Counted from the first letter of the stretch, positions 16,343 to 26,466 are shown. The stretch: 64,000 bases of DNA from Lachnospiraceae bacterium (GCA_017482005.1 JAFUOI010000010.1:35645-99644); one strand, 5' to 3'. Notes: a model not told the origin generated them from the sequence alone. Program-made: numbers and translations.

Positions 16343-18451
16343 TTGATTAAGATTTTTAAAAATTTATGGGCAGAGAAAAAGACAGTTTTGGCGATTGTTC
16401 TTTTGCTCATCGTGCAGGCGTACTGTGATTTGATGCTGCCTAATTATACATCAGATATTGTCGATGTCGGAATCATGCAGAAGGGTATCGAATATGTGTC
16501 GCCGGATGCGATGTCAGAGGAAAATTATAAGAGATTTTTTCATCTTCTTCTGATTCCGATAGATGAGACAGAGAGGCTTATATCCGATGATTATGTTCTT
16601 TTAGAGAGTTCTTATGATTATGATAAGGAAGCCCGTATATACAAACTTAATAAATACGGAAGAGAAAACCGCGAGAAATTAGACAGTTATTTGATTCCGA
16701 GAATGACGGATGCCATGAAGGAAATGGCGGTTTTACAGTCCGGAATGCAGGATGCAGAAATATCAGAAGCATTCGTGCTTCAACAGGCGTATCTTTTAGC
16801 AGCACAGGAACATGAAAAAGCAGGGATTGATGCACAGGAATATCAGATGAAATATCTGCTTAAAACCGGTGGGATTATGCTGTTATATGCCATTGTCGGA
16901 ATGCTGGCGGCCATTGCCATCGGTTATTTATCTGCGAAGTGCGGTGCGAGAATCGGACGCAGACTCCGTCACCGGGTGTTCCACAAGGTGGTATCTTTTT
17001 CCAACAATGAGATCAATCATTTTTCAACGGCTTCTCTGATTACGAGAAGTACGAACGATATTCAGCAGGTGCAGATGGTTTCCACCATGTTCCTTCGTAT
17101 GGTGCTTTATGCGCCGATTGTTGGGATTGGCGGTATTGTCATGGTTTCCCGTACCAAAACGGGACTTGGATGGATTATTATAGTCGCTGTAAGTGCCATT
17201 GTTTGTCTGATCGGAATCCTGGTTGCGATTGCAAACCCGAAGTTTAAGATCATGCAAAGCCTGGTAGATAAATTAAACCTTGTTTCCCGTGAAGTACTTA
17301 CGGGTCTTTCTGTTATCCGTGCATTCAGCAGGGAGGAACATGAGGAAAAGCGGTTTGCAGCGGCTAACGAAGAACTGATGCAGACACAGCTTTTTACCAA
17401 CCGTGTCATGAACTTTATGATGCCGGGAATGATGCTGATAATGAATGCGATTTCTGTTGCAATCGTATGGTTCGGTGCCAAAGGGGTAGATCTTGGCAAC
17501 CTGCAGGTCGGGGATTTGATGGCGTTTATCACATATACGATGATGATTGTAATGTCATTCCTTATGATTACCATGATGTCCATTATGCTTCCGAGAGCCG
17601 GAGTGGCAGCAGGACGTATCGAAGAGGTAATGAAGACGGAAACTTCCATCGTGGAAAAAGAAAGTACAAAATCCCTTTCAGAGGAAGAGAGAAAGGGATG
17701 TGTGGAATTTCGGGATGTATCCTTCCGCTACGAAGGTGCAGACGAGAATGCGTTAGAGCATATTACATTTACGGCCCGTCCGGGTGAGACGACAGCAATC
17801 ATCGGAAGTACCGGTTGCGGAAAGTCTACGCTTTTACATTTGATTCCGCGTTTTTATGATGCATCGGAAGGATGCATTGCCATTGACGGTGTGGATGTGC
17901 GTGATATGAAGCTGGAAACGCTTCGTGATTTGATTGGATTTGTTCCGCAAAAAGGCGTGCTTTTTTCGGGCACGATTGCATCTAATCTTAAATTTGCAGG
18001 AGCGCATATTACCGACGGGCAGATGAAAGAGGCAGCAGAAATTGCTCAGGCGACAGAGTTTATCCATGAGAAGGAAGAGATGTATGACAGTCCGATTGCC
18101 CAGGGCGGCAGCAATGTGTCAGGAGGACAAAAGCAGCGTCTTTCCATTGCAAGAGCAATTGCAAAGCAACCGAAGATATATTTGTTTGATGACAGTTTTT
18201 CGGCCCTTGATTATAAAACCGATGCTGCGCTTCGAAGAGCGCTGAAAGAAAAAACAGCAGATGCGACGGTTCTTATTGTGGCACAGCGCATCAGCACCAT
18301 TCTCCATGCAGATCAGATTCTGGTGTTGGAGGATGGAAAGATTGTGGGGATCGGTACCCACAGGGAACTCCTTGCAGGCTGTGAGGCTTACCGGGAAATT
18401 GCCGGTTCACAGCTTTCAGAGTCTGAGCTGAAAGGAGGGGAAATGGCATGA
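16343..18451 (+). CDS. ABC exporter subunit with degenerate nucleotide site
   Basis: This 702-residue half-transporter has a six-helix exporter domain and a C-terminal ATPase. Between the first two helices there is a long (~120 residue) mostly extracellular charged insertion (~40-165). The ATPase has Walker A 'GSTGCGKST' and signature 'VSGGQKQR', but Walker B ends 'YLFDDSFSALD', with Asp where the catalytic Glu should be, and the H-loop reads 'VAQRIST', with Gln for His. These two losses mark the degenerate-site subunit of a heterodimeric exporter, as in TM287/288 or BmrCD. TTG 16343 is the start, after GAAAGGA. It overlaps its partner by 4 bp. Substrate unknown; drugs or peptides are typical. 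Confidence 0.92.
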   Translation: MIKIFKNLWAEKKTVLAIVLLLIVQAYCDLMLPNYTSDIVDVGIMQKGIEYVSPDAMSEENYKRFFHLLLIPIDETERLISDDYVLLESSYDYDKEARIYKLNKYGRENREKLDSYLIPRMTDAMKEMAVLQSGMQDAEISEAFVLQQAYLLAAQEHEKAGIDAQEYQMKYLLKTGGIMLLYAIVGMLAAIAIGYLSAKCGARIGRRLRHRVFHKVVSFSNNEINHFSTASLITRSTNDIQQVQMVSTMFLRMVLYAPIVGIGGIVMVSRTKTGLGWIIIVAVSAIVCLIGILVAIANPKFKIMQSLVDKLNLVSREVLTGLSVIRAFSREEHEEKRFAAANEELMQTQLFTNRVMNFMMPGMMLIMNAISVAIVWFGAKGVDLGNLQVGDLMAFITYTMMIVMSFLMITMMSIMLPRAGVAAGRIEEVMKTETSIVEKESTKSLSEEERKGCVEFRDVSFRYEGADENALEHITFTARPGETTAIIGSTGCGKSTLLHLIPRFYDASEGCIAIDGVDVRDMKLETLRDLIGFVPQKGVLFSGTIASNLKFAGAHITDGQMKEAAEIAQATEFIHEKEEMYDSPIAQGGSNVSGGQKQRLSIARAIAKQPKIYLFDDSFSALDYKTDAALRRALKEKTADATVLIVAQRISTILHADQILVLEDGKIVGIGTHRELLAGCEAYREIAGSQLSESELKGGEMA

Positions 18452-20295
18452 GCGAATCCAATGTAAGAAGACCTCCGAAAAGGCGACCGGGAGGAGGACC
18501 TCCGGGAGCGCCGGTGGAAAAGGCGAAAGATTTTAAAGGCTCCATGAAAAAAATGCTTGCTTATATCAAGCGTTATACATGGGCAATTTTTGCGGTCATT
18601 CTGTTTGCTGCAGCAAGTACGGTGTTTAATATTGTAAGTCCTAAAGTGCTTGGAATGGCTACTACGGAATTGTTTACAGGTTTTGGGGCAAAAGTGGCAG
18701 GAACCGGTGGTATCAATTTCGGAAAAATCGGACAGATTCTTTTGGTTACCCTTCTTTTGTATGTGTTCAGTTCTCTCATGGCGTTTATGCAGGGCTGGAT
18801 TATGACGACGATATCCCAAAAGATGACATATCGGTTCCGTGATGAGATTTCCAAAAAGATTCATCGTATGCCGATGAAGTATTTTGAGTCAAAAACGGTG
18901 GGAGAAGTACTTTCGCGGATTACCAATGATGTGGATACCATGGGACAGAGTCTCAATCAAAGTATTACGACGTTGATTACTTCGGTGACGACACTCATCG
19001 GTGTTTTGATTATGATGCTTTCCATCAGCCCTCTGATGACGTTGATTGCCCTTGTCATGCTTCCGGTATCCGGAATTATGATGGGACTTGTCATCGGAAA
19101 ATCACAGAAGTATTTCGTAGACCAGCAAAAGTTTCTCGGAGAGATTAACGGGCAGATTGAGGAAGTCTACAGCGGACACAACATCGTCAAGGCTTTTAAC
19201 AAGGAAGATGATGTGCTTAGGGAATTTGACGAAACAAATGAAAAACTGTATGTTTCCGGCTGGAAAGCGCATTATATTTCCGGTCTGATGCACCCGATTA
19301 TGGGATTTGTCGGAAATTTGGGCTATGTGGGAGTTGCGGTATCGGGAAGCGTGCTTGCGGCCCGCGGAACCATCGCAGTAGGAGACATTCAGTCGTTTAT
19401 CCAGTATGTAAAAAACTTTACCCAGCCGATTACGCAGGTGGCGCAGGTATTTAATATGCTGCAATCCATGGCAGCGGCAGCGGAGAGAGTGTTTGAATTC
19501 CTCGAGGAAGAAGAGGAAGATATTTATGCGGAACATCCGGTGCAGGATGTGACAATTAAAGGAGCCGTTACCTTTGATCATGTTCGTTTCGGATACACTC
19601 CGGAAAAGACCATTATCCACGATTTTTGCAGCCGGGTGTCTCCGGGGCAGACTATTGCCATTGTTGGGCCGACCGGAGCCGGCAAGACAACGATTGTCAA
19701 ACTTTTAATGAGGTTTTATGATGTAGATGACGGAGCAATTCTCATCGACGGACATAATGTCAAAGACTTTAACAGAAGCGAGCTCAGAGAACAGTTTGGA
19801 ATGGTTCTTCAGGATACATGGCTTTTCAAAGGGACTATTATGGAAAATATCCGTTACGGACGCCTTGATGCGACCGATGAGGAAGTGATTGCAGCGGCAA
19901 AAGCCGCTCACGCGGATCATTTTATCCGAACCCTTCCGGGCGGTTATCGCATGGAACTGAATGAGGATGCGACCAACGTGTCCCAGGGACAGCGACAGCT
20001 TCTTACCATTGCCAGGGCAATTCTTGCGGATAACCGGATTTTAATTTTGGATGAAGCGACCAGTTCCGTGGATACGAGAACCGAGGTGCGTATCCAGAAA
20101 GCGATGAATAACCTGATGAAAGGGCGCACGAGTTTTGTTATCGCACACCGCCTTTCCACTATTCGGGAAGCAGACCGGATTTTGGTAATGAAAGACGGAG
20201 ATATTATAGAACAGGGAAAACATGAAGAGCTTCTTGCAGCGGGCGGATTTTACGCCCAGCTGTACAATTCACAGTTTGAGGAGGAAGTATGTTAA
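18448..20295 (+). CDS. ABC exporter subunit with catalytic Glu (partner of preceding gene)
   Basis: This 615-residue half-transporter begins with a Pro/Gly/Arg-rich cytoplasmic tail ('RRPPKRRPGGGPPG'), then six helices and an ATPase. Walker A is 'GPTGAGKTT', Walker B with the catalytic Glu is 'ILILDEATSSVD', and the H-loop is the normal 'IAHRLST'. The signature is 'VSQGQRQL' instead of LSGGQ, which is what faces the degenerate site in heterodimeric exporters. The ATGA overlap with the previous gene fixes the start and supports one-to-one assembly. Its end overlaps coaBC by 7 bp, so the following genes may share its transcript. Confidence 0.93.
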   Translation: MSESNVRRPPKRRPGGGPPGAPVEKAKDFKGSMKKMLAYIKRYTWAIFAVILFAAASTVFNIVSPKVLGMATTELFTGFGAKVAGTGGINFGKIGQILLVTLLLYVFSSLMAFMQGWIMTTISQKMTYRFRDEISKKIHRMPMKYFESKTVGEVLSRITNDVDTMGQSLNQSITTLITSVTTLIGVLIMMLSISPLMTLIALVMLPVSGIMMGLVIGKSQKYFVDQQKFLGEINGQIEEVYSGHNIVKAFNKEDDVLREFDETNEKLYVSGWKAHYISGLMHPIMGFVGNLGYVGVAVSGSVLAARGTIAVGDIQSFIQYVKNFTQPITQVAQVFNMLQSMAAAAERVFEFLEEEEEDIYAEHPVQDVTIKGAVTFDHVRFGYTPEKTIIHDFCSRVSPGQTIAIVGPTGAGKTTIVKLLMRFYDVDDGAILIDGHNVKDFNRSELREQFGMVLQDTWLFKGTIMENIRYGRLDATDEEVIAAAKAAHADHFIRTLPGGYRMELNEDATNVSQGQRQLLTIARAILADNRILILDEATSSVDTRTEVRIQKAMNNLMKGRTSFVIAHRLSTIREADRILVMKDGDIIEQGKHEELLAAGGFYAQLYNSQFEEEVC

Positions 20296-21488
20296 AAGGA
20301 AAGACAGTTCTTTTGGGAGTGACGGGCTCCATAGCAGCATATAAAATGGCCAATGTGGCAAGTATGCTCATGAAGATGCATGCAAATGTTCATGTGCTCA
20401 TGACGCAGAATGCAACGTATTTTATCAATCCCATTACCTTTGAGACGCTGACAGGCAACAAATGTCTGGTGGACACCTTTGACCGCAATTTTGAGTTTAG
20501 TGTGGAGCATGTGTCGCTGGCAAAGCAGGCGGATGTGTTTTTGGTGGCACCGGCGACGGCGAACGTAATCGGAAAAATTGCAAACGGATTGGCGGACGAT
20601 ATGCTTACAACCACGTTTATGGCGTGTAAGTGCCCGAAGATTATTTCTCCGGCGATGAATACACAGATGTATGAAAATGCCATTGTTCAGGACAATATCG
20701 AAAAGTGCAGGTCTTACGGAATGCAGATGATTACACCGGATTCCGGACGACTTGCCTGCGGAGATGTCGGTAGCGGAAAGCTTCCTTCTGAGGAAGTGCT
20801 TGTCGATGCAATCTTAAGGGAAATCCGTTATGAAAAAGATATGAAAGGTCTTTCGGTTCTTGTGACAGCAGGAGCGACGAAGGAGCCAATCGATCCGGTC
20901 CGCTTTATTTCCAACCATTCCACAGGAAAGATGGGCTTTGCCATTGCACGTTGCGCCATGGAGCGCGGCGCGGATGTGACGGTGGTGGCAGCTTCGACAA
21001 GTGCTCCGGAGCCGCCGTATGTAAATATCGTGCGCGTAGGAAGTGCGGCGGAGATGTTTGAGGCGTGCAAAAAAGCAGCTCCTTCGGCAGATATTGTCGT
21101 CAAAGCGGCAGCGGTGGCAGATTATACGCCGGCGTCTGTGGCAGATGAAAAGATGAAGAAAAACGATGCAGATCTTTCATTGGCCCTTGCTAAAACGCAG
21201 GACATTCTTGCATATTTAGGACAGAACAAGTCGGATGGGCAGTTCCTTTGCGGCTTTTCTATGGAGACGGAAAATATGCTTGAGAATTCCAAGAAAAAGC
21301 TTGTGAAGAAAAATCTCGATATGATTGTTGCAAACAATCTGAAAGTGGACGGAGCCGGATTCGGAACCGATACGAATATTGTGACATTGATCTCGCAGGA
21401 TGAGATCAGGGAGCTTCCGATGATGAGCAAGGATGAAGTGGCATATGAAATTTTGTCTGTCATCAGGGAACGTGTCAGCAGCAGATAA
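20289..21488 (+). CDS. coaBC: Bifunctional phosphopantothenoylcysteine decarboxylase/synthetase
   Basis: CoaBC performs two steps of coenzyme A synthesis: joining cysteine to phosphopantothenate (CoaB) and decarboxylation (CoaC). The N-terminal flavin domain has 'GVTGSIAAYK', the active-site His in 'SVEHVSLA', the substrate motif 'PAMNTQM' and the active Cys in 'GRLACGDVGSGKLP'. The C-terminal synthetase has 'VTAGATKEPIDPVRFISN' and 'STGKMG', plus the dimer-loop lysines near 'KMKKNDAD'. The 399-residue length is normal. The ATG at 20289 overlaps the ABC gene by 7 bp. It sits in a tight run with an exporter and a glycosyltransferase, with no metabolic link visible. Confidence 0.96.
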   Translation: MLKGKTVLLGVTGSIAAYKMANVASMLMKMHANVHVLMTQNATYFINPITFETLTGNKCLVDTFDRNFEFSVEHVSLAKQADVFLVAPATANVIGKIANGLADDMLTTTFMACKCPKIISPAMNTQMYENAIVQDNIEKCRSYGMQMITPDSGRLACGDVGSGKLPSEEVLVDAILREIRYEKDMKGLSVLVTAGATKEPIDPVRFISNHSTGKMGFAIARCAMERGADVTVVAASTSAPEPPYVNIVRVGSAAEMFEACKKAAPSADIVVKAAAVADYTPASVADEKMKKNDADLSLALAKTQDILAYLGQNKSDGQFLCGFSMETENMLENSKKKLVKKNLDMIVANNLKVDGAGFGTDTNIVTLISQDEIRELPMMSKDEVAYEILSVIRERVSSR

Positions 21489-21513
21489 CCCATTTGCTTT
21501 TTGAGGAAAACCA

Positions 21514-22767
21514 ATGAAAAAGATCATTTTGTTTGAGGGCGATATTGAGACGCAGGGATATTTTTCCATACAAATGAAAAAAGAACTGGAACGTCTCGGA
21601 CACCCGGTATATCTTTATGACTTAAAATCTCCATGGAAATCTTCCATGGAGATGCTTGCATTTATAGAAAAGGGGAATACGATTGTACTTTCCTTTAATT
21701 TTCACGGAATGTGCATGGAACCCCAGTTCGTGGATGAGAACGGAATATATATTTGGGATGATTTGGGAATTGTGTGTTACAATATTTTAGCGGATCACCC
21801 GTATTACTACTATGAGCGTTTGAAGACCCGCCCGGACAACTATGTGCAGTTGTCCATAGACAAAGGTCATGAAGCGTTTATGAAACGCTTTTTCCCGGAA
21901 GTTGCCATGGGACCGATGTTTCCGCTGGGAGGAACGAAGCTTACAGAGATTATAAAAAGCAGCGAAAAAGACGGAATCCCGTGTCTGCTCTCCGATGCAG
22001 GCGTAGATGCAAGACGGCCGATGGCAGAACGTGAAATAGATGTTGTGTTTACCGGAAATTATGCGCATCCTTCCCGGTTTGAAAAATATATAACCCGATT
22101 GGGAGATGAGTACACGCAGTTTTATTATGAAATGATTCACGATTTACTTGCTCATCCGCAGCAGACGGTGGAAGAGGTAGTGGAGCGGTATTTGCGCCGG
22201 GAGATTCCGGAAGTGACCGAAAATGAGCTGAAAGAAACGATGCAGAATGTTACGTTTATTGATCTCTATATCCGCTATTACGTACGCGGACAGGTTGTGA
22301 AAGCGCTGGTGGATGCGGGAGTGAAGGTTCATGTGTTCGGAGATAAGTGGGAGGAACTTGAATGTGAGCATCCGGAGAATCTGATGAATGGTGATTCGTT
22401 ATATTCTGAGGAGTGTCTATATCAGATTCAAAACAGTAAAATATCTTTAAATGTCCTTCCGTGGTTTCGCAGCGGTCCTCATGACCGTATTTTTAATACG
22501 ATGCTCAACGGAGCGGTTTGTTTGACGGACAGTAATGCTTATTTGGATGAATTCCTGATGGATGGGGAAAATTGTCTTGTGTTTTCTTTGGAAAAACCGC
22601 AGGAGATGGCAGCGAGGGTGAAAGAGTTGCTCTCGGATAACGTACGCCTTCAGTCGATTGCAGATGCAGGATACGAGATTGCCAAGAAGCATACATGGGT
22701 GATGCGTGCGGGACAGTTTAGCCGATGGTTGGAAACAGAAAACAGTGATGCAAAGGAAAAAATATGA
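21514..22767 (+). CDS. CgeB-like glycosyltransferase
   Basis: This 417-residue protein resembles CgeB-type proteins, with an N-terminal DUF3880-like half and a C-terminal glycosyltransferase-1-like half. The N-terminal half has 'HGMCMEPQFVDENGIYIWDD' and 'VVFTGNYAHPSR'. The C-terminal half has the nucleotide-sugar-binding pattern 'ISLNVLPWFRSGPHDRIFNTMLNG' followed by 'NAYLDEFLMDGENCLVF', typical of GT-B enzymes. It would add sugars to a surface or spore glycan or protein, but donor and acceptor are unknown. It overlaps the next gene by 4 bp. The start follows GAGGAAAACC, a modest ribosome site. Confidence 0.82.
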   Translation: MKKIILFEGDIETQGYFSIQMKKELERLGHPVYLYDLKSPWKSSMEMLAFIEKGNTIVLSFNFHGMCMEPQFVDENGIYIWDDLGIVCYNILADHPYYYYERLKTRPDNYVQLSIDKGHEAFMKRFFPEVAMGPMFPLGGTKLTEIIKSSEKDGIPCLLSDAGVDARRPMAEREIDVVFTGNYAHPSRFEKYITRLGDEYTQFYYEMIHDLLAHPQQTVEEVVERYLRREIPEVTENELKETMQNVTFIDLYIRYYVRGQVVKALVDAGVKVHVFGDKWEELECEHPENLMNGDSLYSEECLYQIQNSKISLNVLPWFRSGPHDRIFNTMLNGAVCLTDSNAYLDEFLMDGENCLVFSLEKPQEMAARVKELLSDNVRLQSIADAGYEIAKKHTWVMRAGQFSRWLETENSDAKEKI

Positions 22768-24572
22768 TTAAGTTAGTACAACTCGAATGCCCGAATTGCG
22801 GCGGAAAAGTAAACAGAATAGATGAAGATGTTGCCAGATGTCCGCATTGTGAAGCGGAATTTCTGATTGATGAAGGACAACCGGAGAATGTAATTCACAT
22901 TCATGAGGCGGAAAAAAAGACGCCTTGGGGAGCAATTATCGTTTCTATCGTGATTGTCGGAATCTTGTTTGTAATTGTAATGGCTTTGATTCATTCAAGC
23001 GAGAGTTCTTATACGCCCTCCGTTACAACTTCTGTCAAAAAGGATGTATTTCAGTCTTCTTTTTTTAAGGAGTTTGTTGCCGGGGTGTATGGAACATCTT
23101 ATGAAAATGTCAGCCAAAAGCAGTTTGAAGAACTTACATATATCAGCATATATGCACAGGATGGAATGGAGTGTGCAAATTACCGGTTAAATGACGGAGA
23201 GATGAAAACATTAATTCTTTCCGGTGATTTACGGAAAGATTATATAGATCTTGTTAATTTCCCGAATTTGGAAGGGATTTATCTGCAATATGGTTCTGTT
23301 CCGGAGTCAATTCTCGGAACTTTTTCACAGCTTACGGAACTGGAAAGTGAAAATTCACCGGAAGAGCTTGCAATGAATCTTCCGGCACCGGAGAAGTTGA
23401 AAAAATTTATCTGCCACAGAAATTATTCGATGGCAGGCGTAAATGCATTTGAAAATTTGGAATATTTTGAGACGGATTATTATGATGCAAATGATATCCG
23501 CGCGGTTGCTTCATTAAAAAATCTGAAGACTCTGATTGTAAGAGATGGCGATGAGATTACGGATTTTGGGGCATTGCAAAGTTTGACGAAGCTTGAGGTG
23601 CTGTATCTTGAATCAAATCAGGTCAAGGATATTTCTTTTGTAAGCCGCATGGATCAGCTGAAGGAATTTACCCTTCGTGATTCAATCATAATTGATTTGT
23701 CGCCTCTTTCCGGTAAGACAACTTTGACATATTTGGAACTTGAGGACAATTATGATGTGAAAGATTACAGTGTTCTGAGTACTTTGACGTCCCTCGAAAC
23801 ATTACATTTGGATCTATGCTCGGAAGGCGAAATGCCGGAAGTCTTCGGATGGACCGGGCTGAAAGAACTCTCCGTCAGCGGAGCGGACAGTCTTCAGTTC
23901 CTTGCGCAGCTTCCGACATTGGAAAAGTTGTATCTTTCCGGCGGAAATGCAGATGATTTTTGGGTATTTGCATCGCTAACGCAACTTACGGAACTTGAAA
24001 TCGGAAGAATTTACGGAGATTTGAATGGTCTTAGTGCATTGACGATGCTGACGGGTCTGAAAAAACTCGATATCAGTTCCATGACAATATACGGAAATGT
24101 GGAAGATGTGTTTGCCATTCCGGGGTTGGAGGAACTTAATGTCAGTGATTGCAGTTTTGGACTTGATGTTAATAAAATACAGGAAAATTCAAGCTTGAAG
24201 CGTCTTTATATGAACCGCGTCAGTCTTTGGGAAAATATTCAGGTTTATCAGGACGGAATTGTGACGTATTTGGATTATGATGAAGTGCCTATGGCAGATC
24301 ATATTGCATTTTTGAATAAGTTTCCGAATTTGGAGGAAGTGTATCTGCAGGGGAATAAACTGACAGATGTTACCTTTGCGGAGAGTTTGCCGCAGCTTAC
24401 CAAACTGGATGTGACAAACAACTATATTACAGACCTTCGTCCGCTACAAAAATTGACGCGCCTTGAGACGGTATGGTGCGGTGAAAATTCAATTTCCCAG
24501 GGGACTGATTTGGGAGAAGATGTAAATGTTGTGCTTGATTCAGAGGCAGAAGAAGGAGCTTGGTGGAAATGA
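22764..24572 (+). CDS. Zinc-ribbon, single-TM, leucine-rich-repeat protein
   Basis: The 602-residue protein has an N-terminal zinc ribbon with two CxxC pairs (Cys9/Cys12 and Cys26/Cys29), an acidic linker, and one hydrophobic helix at ~55-78 ('WGAIIVSIVIVGILFVIVMA'). A long outer part follows, with at least ten leucine-rich-repeat-like units of the form 'LTKLEVLYLESNQVKDISF' from ~150 to the end. Orientation with the zinc ribbon inside and repeats outside is the simplest reading. LRR domains bind proteins, so an adhesion or surface recognition role is possible but unproven. ATGA overlaps on both sides (the glycosyltransferase before, a phosphatase after) imply co-translation. I know no named family with exactly this layout. 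Confidence 0.85.
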   Translation: MIKLVQLECPNCGGKVNRIDEDVARCPHCEAEFLIDEGQPENVIHIHEAEKKTPWGAIIVSIVIVGILFVIVMALIHSSESSYTPSVTTSVKKDVFQSSFFKEFVAGVYGTSYENVSQKQFEELTYISIYAQDGMECANYRLNDGEMKTLILSGDLRKDYIDLVNFPNLEGIYLQYGSVPESILGTFSQLTELESENSPEELAMNLPAPEKLKKFICHRNYSMAGVNAFENLEYFETDYYDANDIRAVASLKNLKTLIVRDGDEITDFGALQSLTKLEVLYLESNQVKDISFVSRMDQLKEFTLRDSIIIDLSPLSGKTTLTYLELEDNYDVKDYSVLSTLTSLETLHLDLCSEGEMPEVFGWTGLKELSVSGADSLQFLAQLPTLEKLYLSGGNADDFWVFASLTQLTELEIGRIYGDLNGLSALTMLTGLKKLDISSMTIYGNVEDVFAIPGLEELNVSDCSFGLDVNKIQENSSLKRLYMNRVSLWENIQVYQDGIVTYLDYDEVPMADHIAFLNKFPNLEEVYLQGNKLTDVTFAESLPQLTKLDVTNNYITDLRPLQKLTRLETVWCGENSISQGTDLGEDVNVVLDSEAEEGAWWK

Positions 24573-25177
24573 TATTGTACGTTATCCGTCACGGAGAGAC
24601 GGAGTGGAATAAAGTAAAACGTCTGCAGGGGCAGACGGACATTCCTCTGGCGGAGGAAGGAATCCGTTTGGCGCGTGAGACGGGGGAAGGCATGAAACAT
24701 CTGCCGATGGATCTGGTGATTTCAAGCCCGCTGACAAGGGCAGTGCAGACGGCGCAGCTTTTGACTGAGGGGCGTGACATACCCATTTTGACGGATGAGC
24801 GGATTATTGAGATATCGTTCGGTGATTGGGAAGGCGAGTGTATATTGGACAGTGAGGTTCTTCCACAGGATTTTCGGAAACTTTTTTATGAAGATCCTCT
24901 TCGCTGCATGTGTCCGCCGGGCGGAGAGACTTTCGATCAGGTACGAAAGCGGACCGGGGTGTTTTACCAAAGCCTTTTGGAAAATCCGTCCTATAAAGAT
25001 AAACATATATTGATATCTACCCACGGAGCAGCCAGCCGTTGTCTTTTGACACATTTTTTTGAAGACAAAGATGATATTTGGCGTGGCGGTGTTCCGAAAA
25101 ATTGTGCGGTGACGATTGTGGAAGTTGTAGACGGTGTTGGCAGAGTTGTGGAGAAAGACCGGATTTTTTATGAGTAA
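24569..25177 (+). CDS. Histidine phosphatase (phosphoglycerate mutase-like) family protein
   Basis: The 202-residue protein has the family motif 'RHGETEWN' (phospho-accepting His at residue ~8), 'SSPLTRAVQTA', the general acid Glu near 'EISFGDWEG', and the second catalytic His in 'STHGAASR'. Such proteins dephosphorylate sugar phosphates, nucleotides or cobalamin intermediates; the substrate is not evident, and with no glycolytic context it is unlikely to be the main mutase, since gpmI is present at 43.8 kb. The ATG at 24569 overlaps the LRR gene stop and has AAGGAG 10 bases upstream; a TTG at 24560 is too close to that site. Confidence 0.9.
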   Translation: MILYVIRHGETEWNKVKRLQGQTDIPLAEEGIRLARETGEGMKHLPMDLVISSPLTRAVQTAQLLTEGRDIPILTDERIIEISFGDWEGECILDSEVLPQDFRKLFYEDPLRCMCPPGGETFDQVRKRTGVFYQSLLENPSYKDKHILISTHGAASRCLLTHFFEDKDDIWRGGVPKNCAVTIVEVVDGVGRVVEKDRIFYE

Positions 25178-25248
25178 ATGTACCGGACAGAAGTTTTGCC
25201 GGGCCGGAGGAACTTCTGCAGAAATTCTCCTGAAGTTTGTCGGCAGAG

Positions 25249-25277
25249 TTGACAAAAACGTGATTTGTTTTTATCAT
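25249..25277 (+). promoter_or_regulatory. SigA-type promoter of trpS
   Basis: TTGACA (25249-25254), 17 nt and TATCAT (25272-25277) make a strong match. The predicted leader is only ~32 nt, too short for a T-box. Confidence 0.75.
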
Positions 25278-25315
25278 GTAGTTTGTATGTAAATTATAGA
25301 TATGGAGCGGAAATT

Positions 25316-26398
25316 ATGAGTAAAATTATTTTAACAGGTGACAGACCGACCGGTAAACTTCACATCGGACATTATGTTGGTTCTTTAAAAAGACGTGTGG
25401 AATTACAGAACACCGGCGAGTATGATGATATTTTTATTATGATTGCAGATGCGCAGGCACTGACTGACAATGCAGATAATCCGGAAAAGGTGCGTCAGAA
25501 CATTGTGGAAGTTGCCCTTGACTACCTGTCATGCGGACTTGATCCAAATGTATCTACGATTTTTATCCAGTCGATGGTACCGCAGCTTACGGAACTGTCA
25601 TTTTACTATATGAATCTTGTGACAGTATCCAGACTTCAGCGTAACCCTACGGTAAAAGCTGAAATTCAGATGCGTAATTTCGAGACAAGTATTCCGGTTG
25701 GATTTTTTACTTATCCGATCAGTCAGGCTGCAGATATCACTGCATTTAAGGCAACGGTTGTTCCGGTAGGTGAAGATCAGATGCCTATGATTGAACAGAC
25801 AAAAGAAATTGTACATAAATTCAACTATGTATACGGCGAGACGCTTGTGGATCCGAAGATTATGCTTCCGGACAACAAAGCCTGCTTAAGACTTCCTGGT
25901 ACGGACGGCAGTGCCAAGATGAGTAAGTCCCTTGGCAATTGTATTTATCTGTCTGACAGTGAGGAGGATGTAAAGAAAAAGATTATGTCCATGTTTACGG
26001 ATCCGACCCATCTTAGAGTAGAGGATCCGGGGCATGTGGAAGGCAATCCTGTATTTATTTATTTGGATGCTTTCTGCCGCGATGAACATTTTGCAGAGTT
26101 CTGGCCGGAATATCAGAATCTTCAGGAAGTGAAAGATCACTATACAAGAGGCGGTCTTGGTGACGTGAAGGTAAAGAGATTCTTAAACAATGTCATGCAG
26201 GCGGAGCTTGCTCCGATTCGTGAGCGCCGCGCGCAGTGGGAGAAAGACATCCCTGCTGTATATGAGATTCTCAAAAAAGGAAGCGAGAGAGCAGAGTCAG
26301 TGGCGGCACAGACACTTGCGGAGGTTCGCGAGGCAATGAAGATCAATTATTTTGATGATATGGCACTGATCAAAGAACAGGCCGAGAAATATCAATAA
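25316..26398 (+). CDS. trpS: Tryptophanyl-tRNA synthetase
   Basis: TrpS charges tRNA-Trp. The 360-residue protein has the class I motifs: '[16 protein letters not shown]' with HIGH at residues 16-19, and '[10 protein letters not shown]' as the KMSKS loop. The ATG at 25316 has GGAG eight bases upstream; a longer in-frame start upstream would lie in the promoter. It is a single-gene transcript with its own promoter and a hairpin terminator. No T-box leader controls it here, unlike many Gram-positive trpS genes. Confidence 0.97.
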   Translation: MSKIILTGDRPTGKLHIGHYVGSLKRRVELQNTGEYDDIFIMIADAQALTDNADNPEKVRQNIVEVALDYLSCGLDPNVSTIFIQSMVPQLTELSFYYMNLVTVSRLQRNPTVKAEIQMRNFETSIPVGFFTYPISQAADITAFKATVVPVGEDQMPMIEQTKEIVHKFNYVYGETLVDPKIMLPDNKACLRLPGTDGSAKMSKSLGNCIYLSDSEEDVKKKIMSMFTDPTHLRVEDPGHVEGNPVFIYLDAFCRDEHFAEFWPEYQNLQEVKDHYTRGGLGDVKVKRFLNNVMQAELAPIRERRAQWEKDIPAVYEILKKGSERAESVAAQTLAEVREAMKINYFDDMALIKEQAEKYQ

Positions 26399-26435
26399 GC
26401 ACAGCGGATGTAATTTACAAATCAAAATGCGTGTG

Positions 26436-26466
26436 ACAGCCCATACTTATGTGTGGGCTGTTTATT
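26436..26466 (+). terminator. Terminator after trpS
   Basis: ACAGCCCATAC (26436-26446) pairs with GTGTGGGCTGT (26451-26461) around a 4-nt loop, followed by TTATT. Confidence 0.7.

Noticed and set aside
25178..25315. T-box riboswitch before trpS
   Set aside because: A good promoter lies only ~32 nt upstream of the ribosome site region, leaving no room for a T-box.
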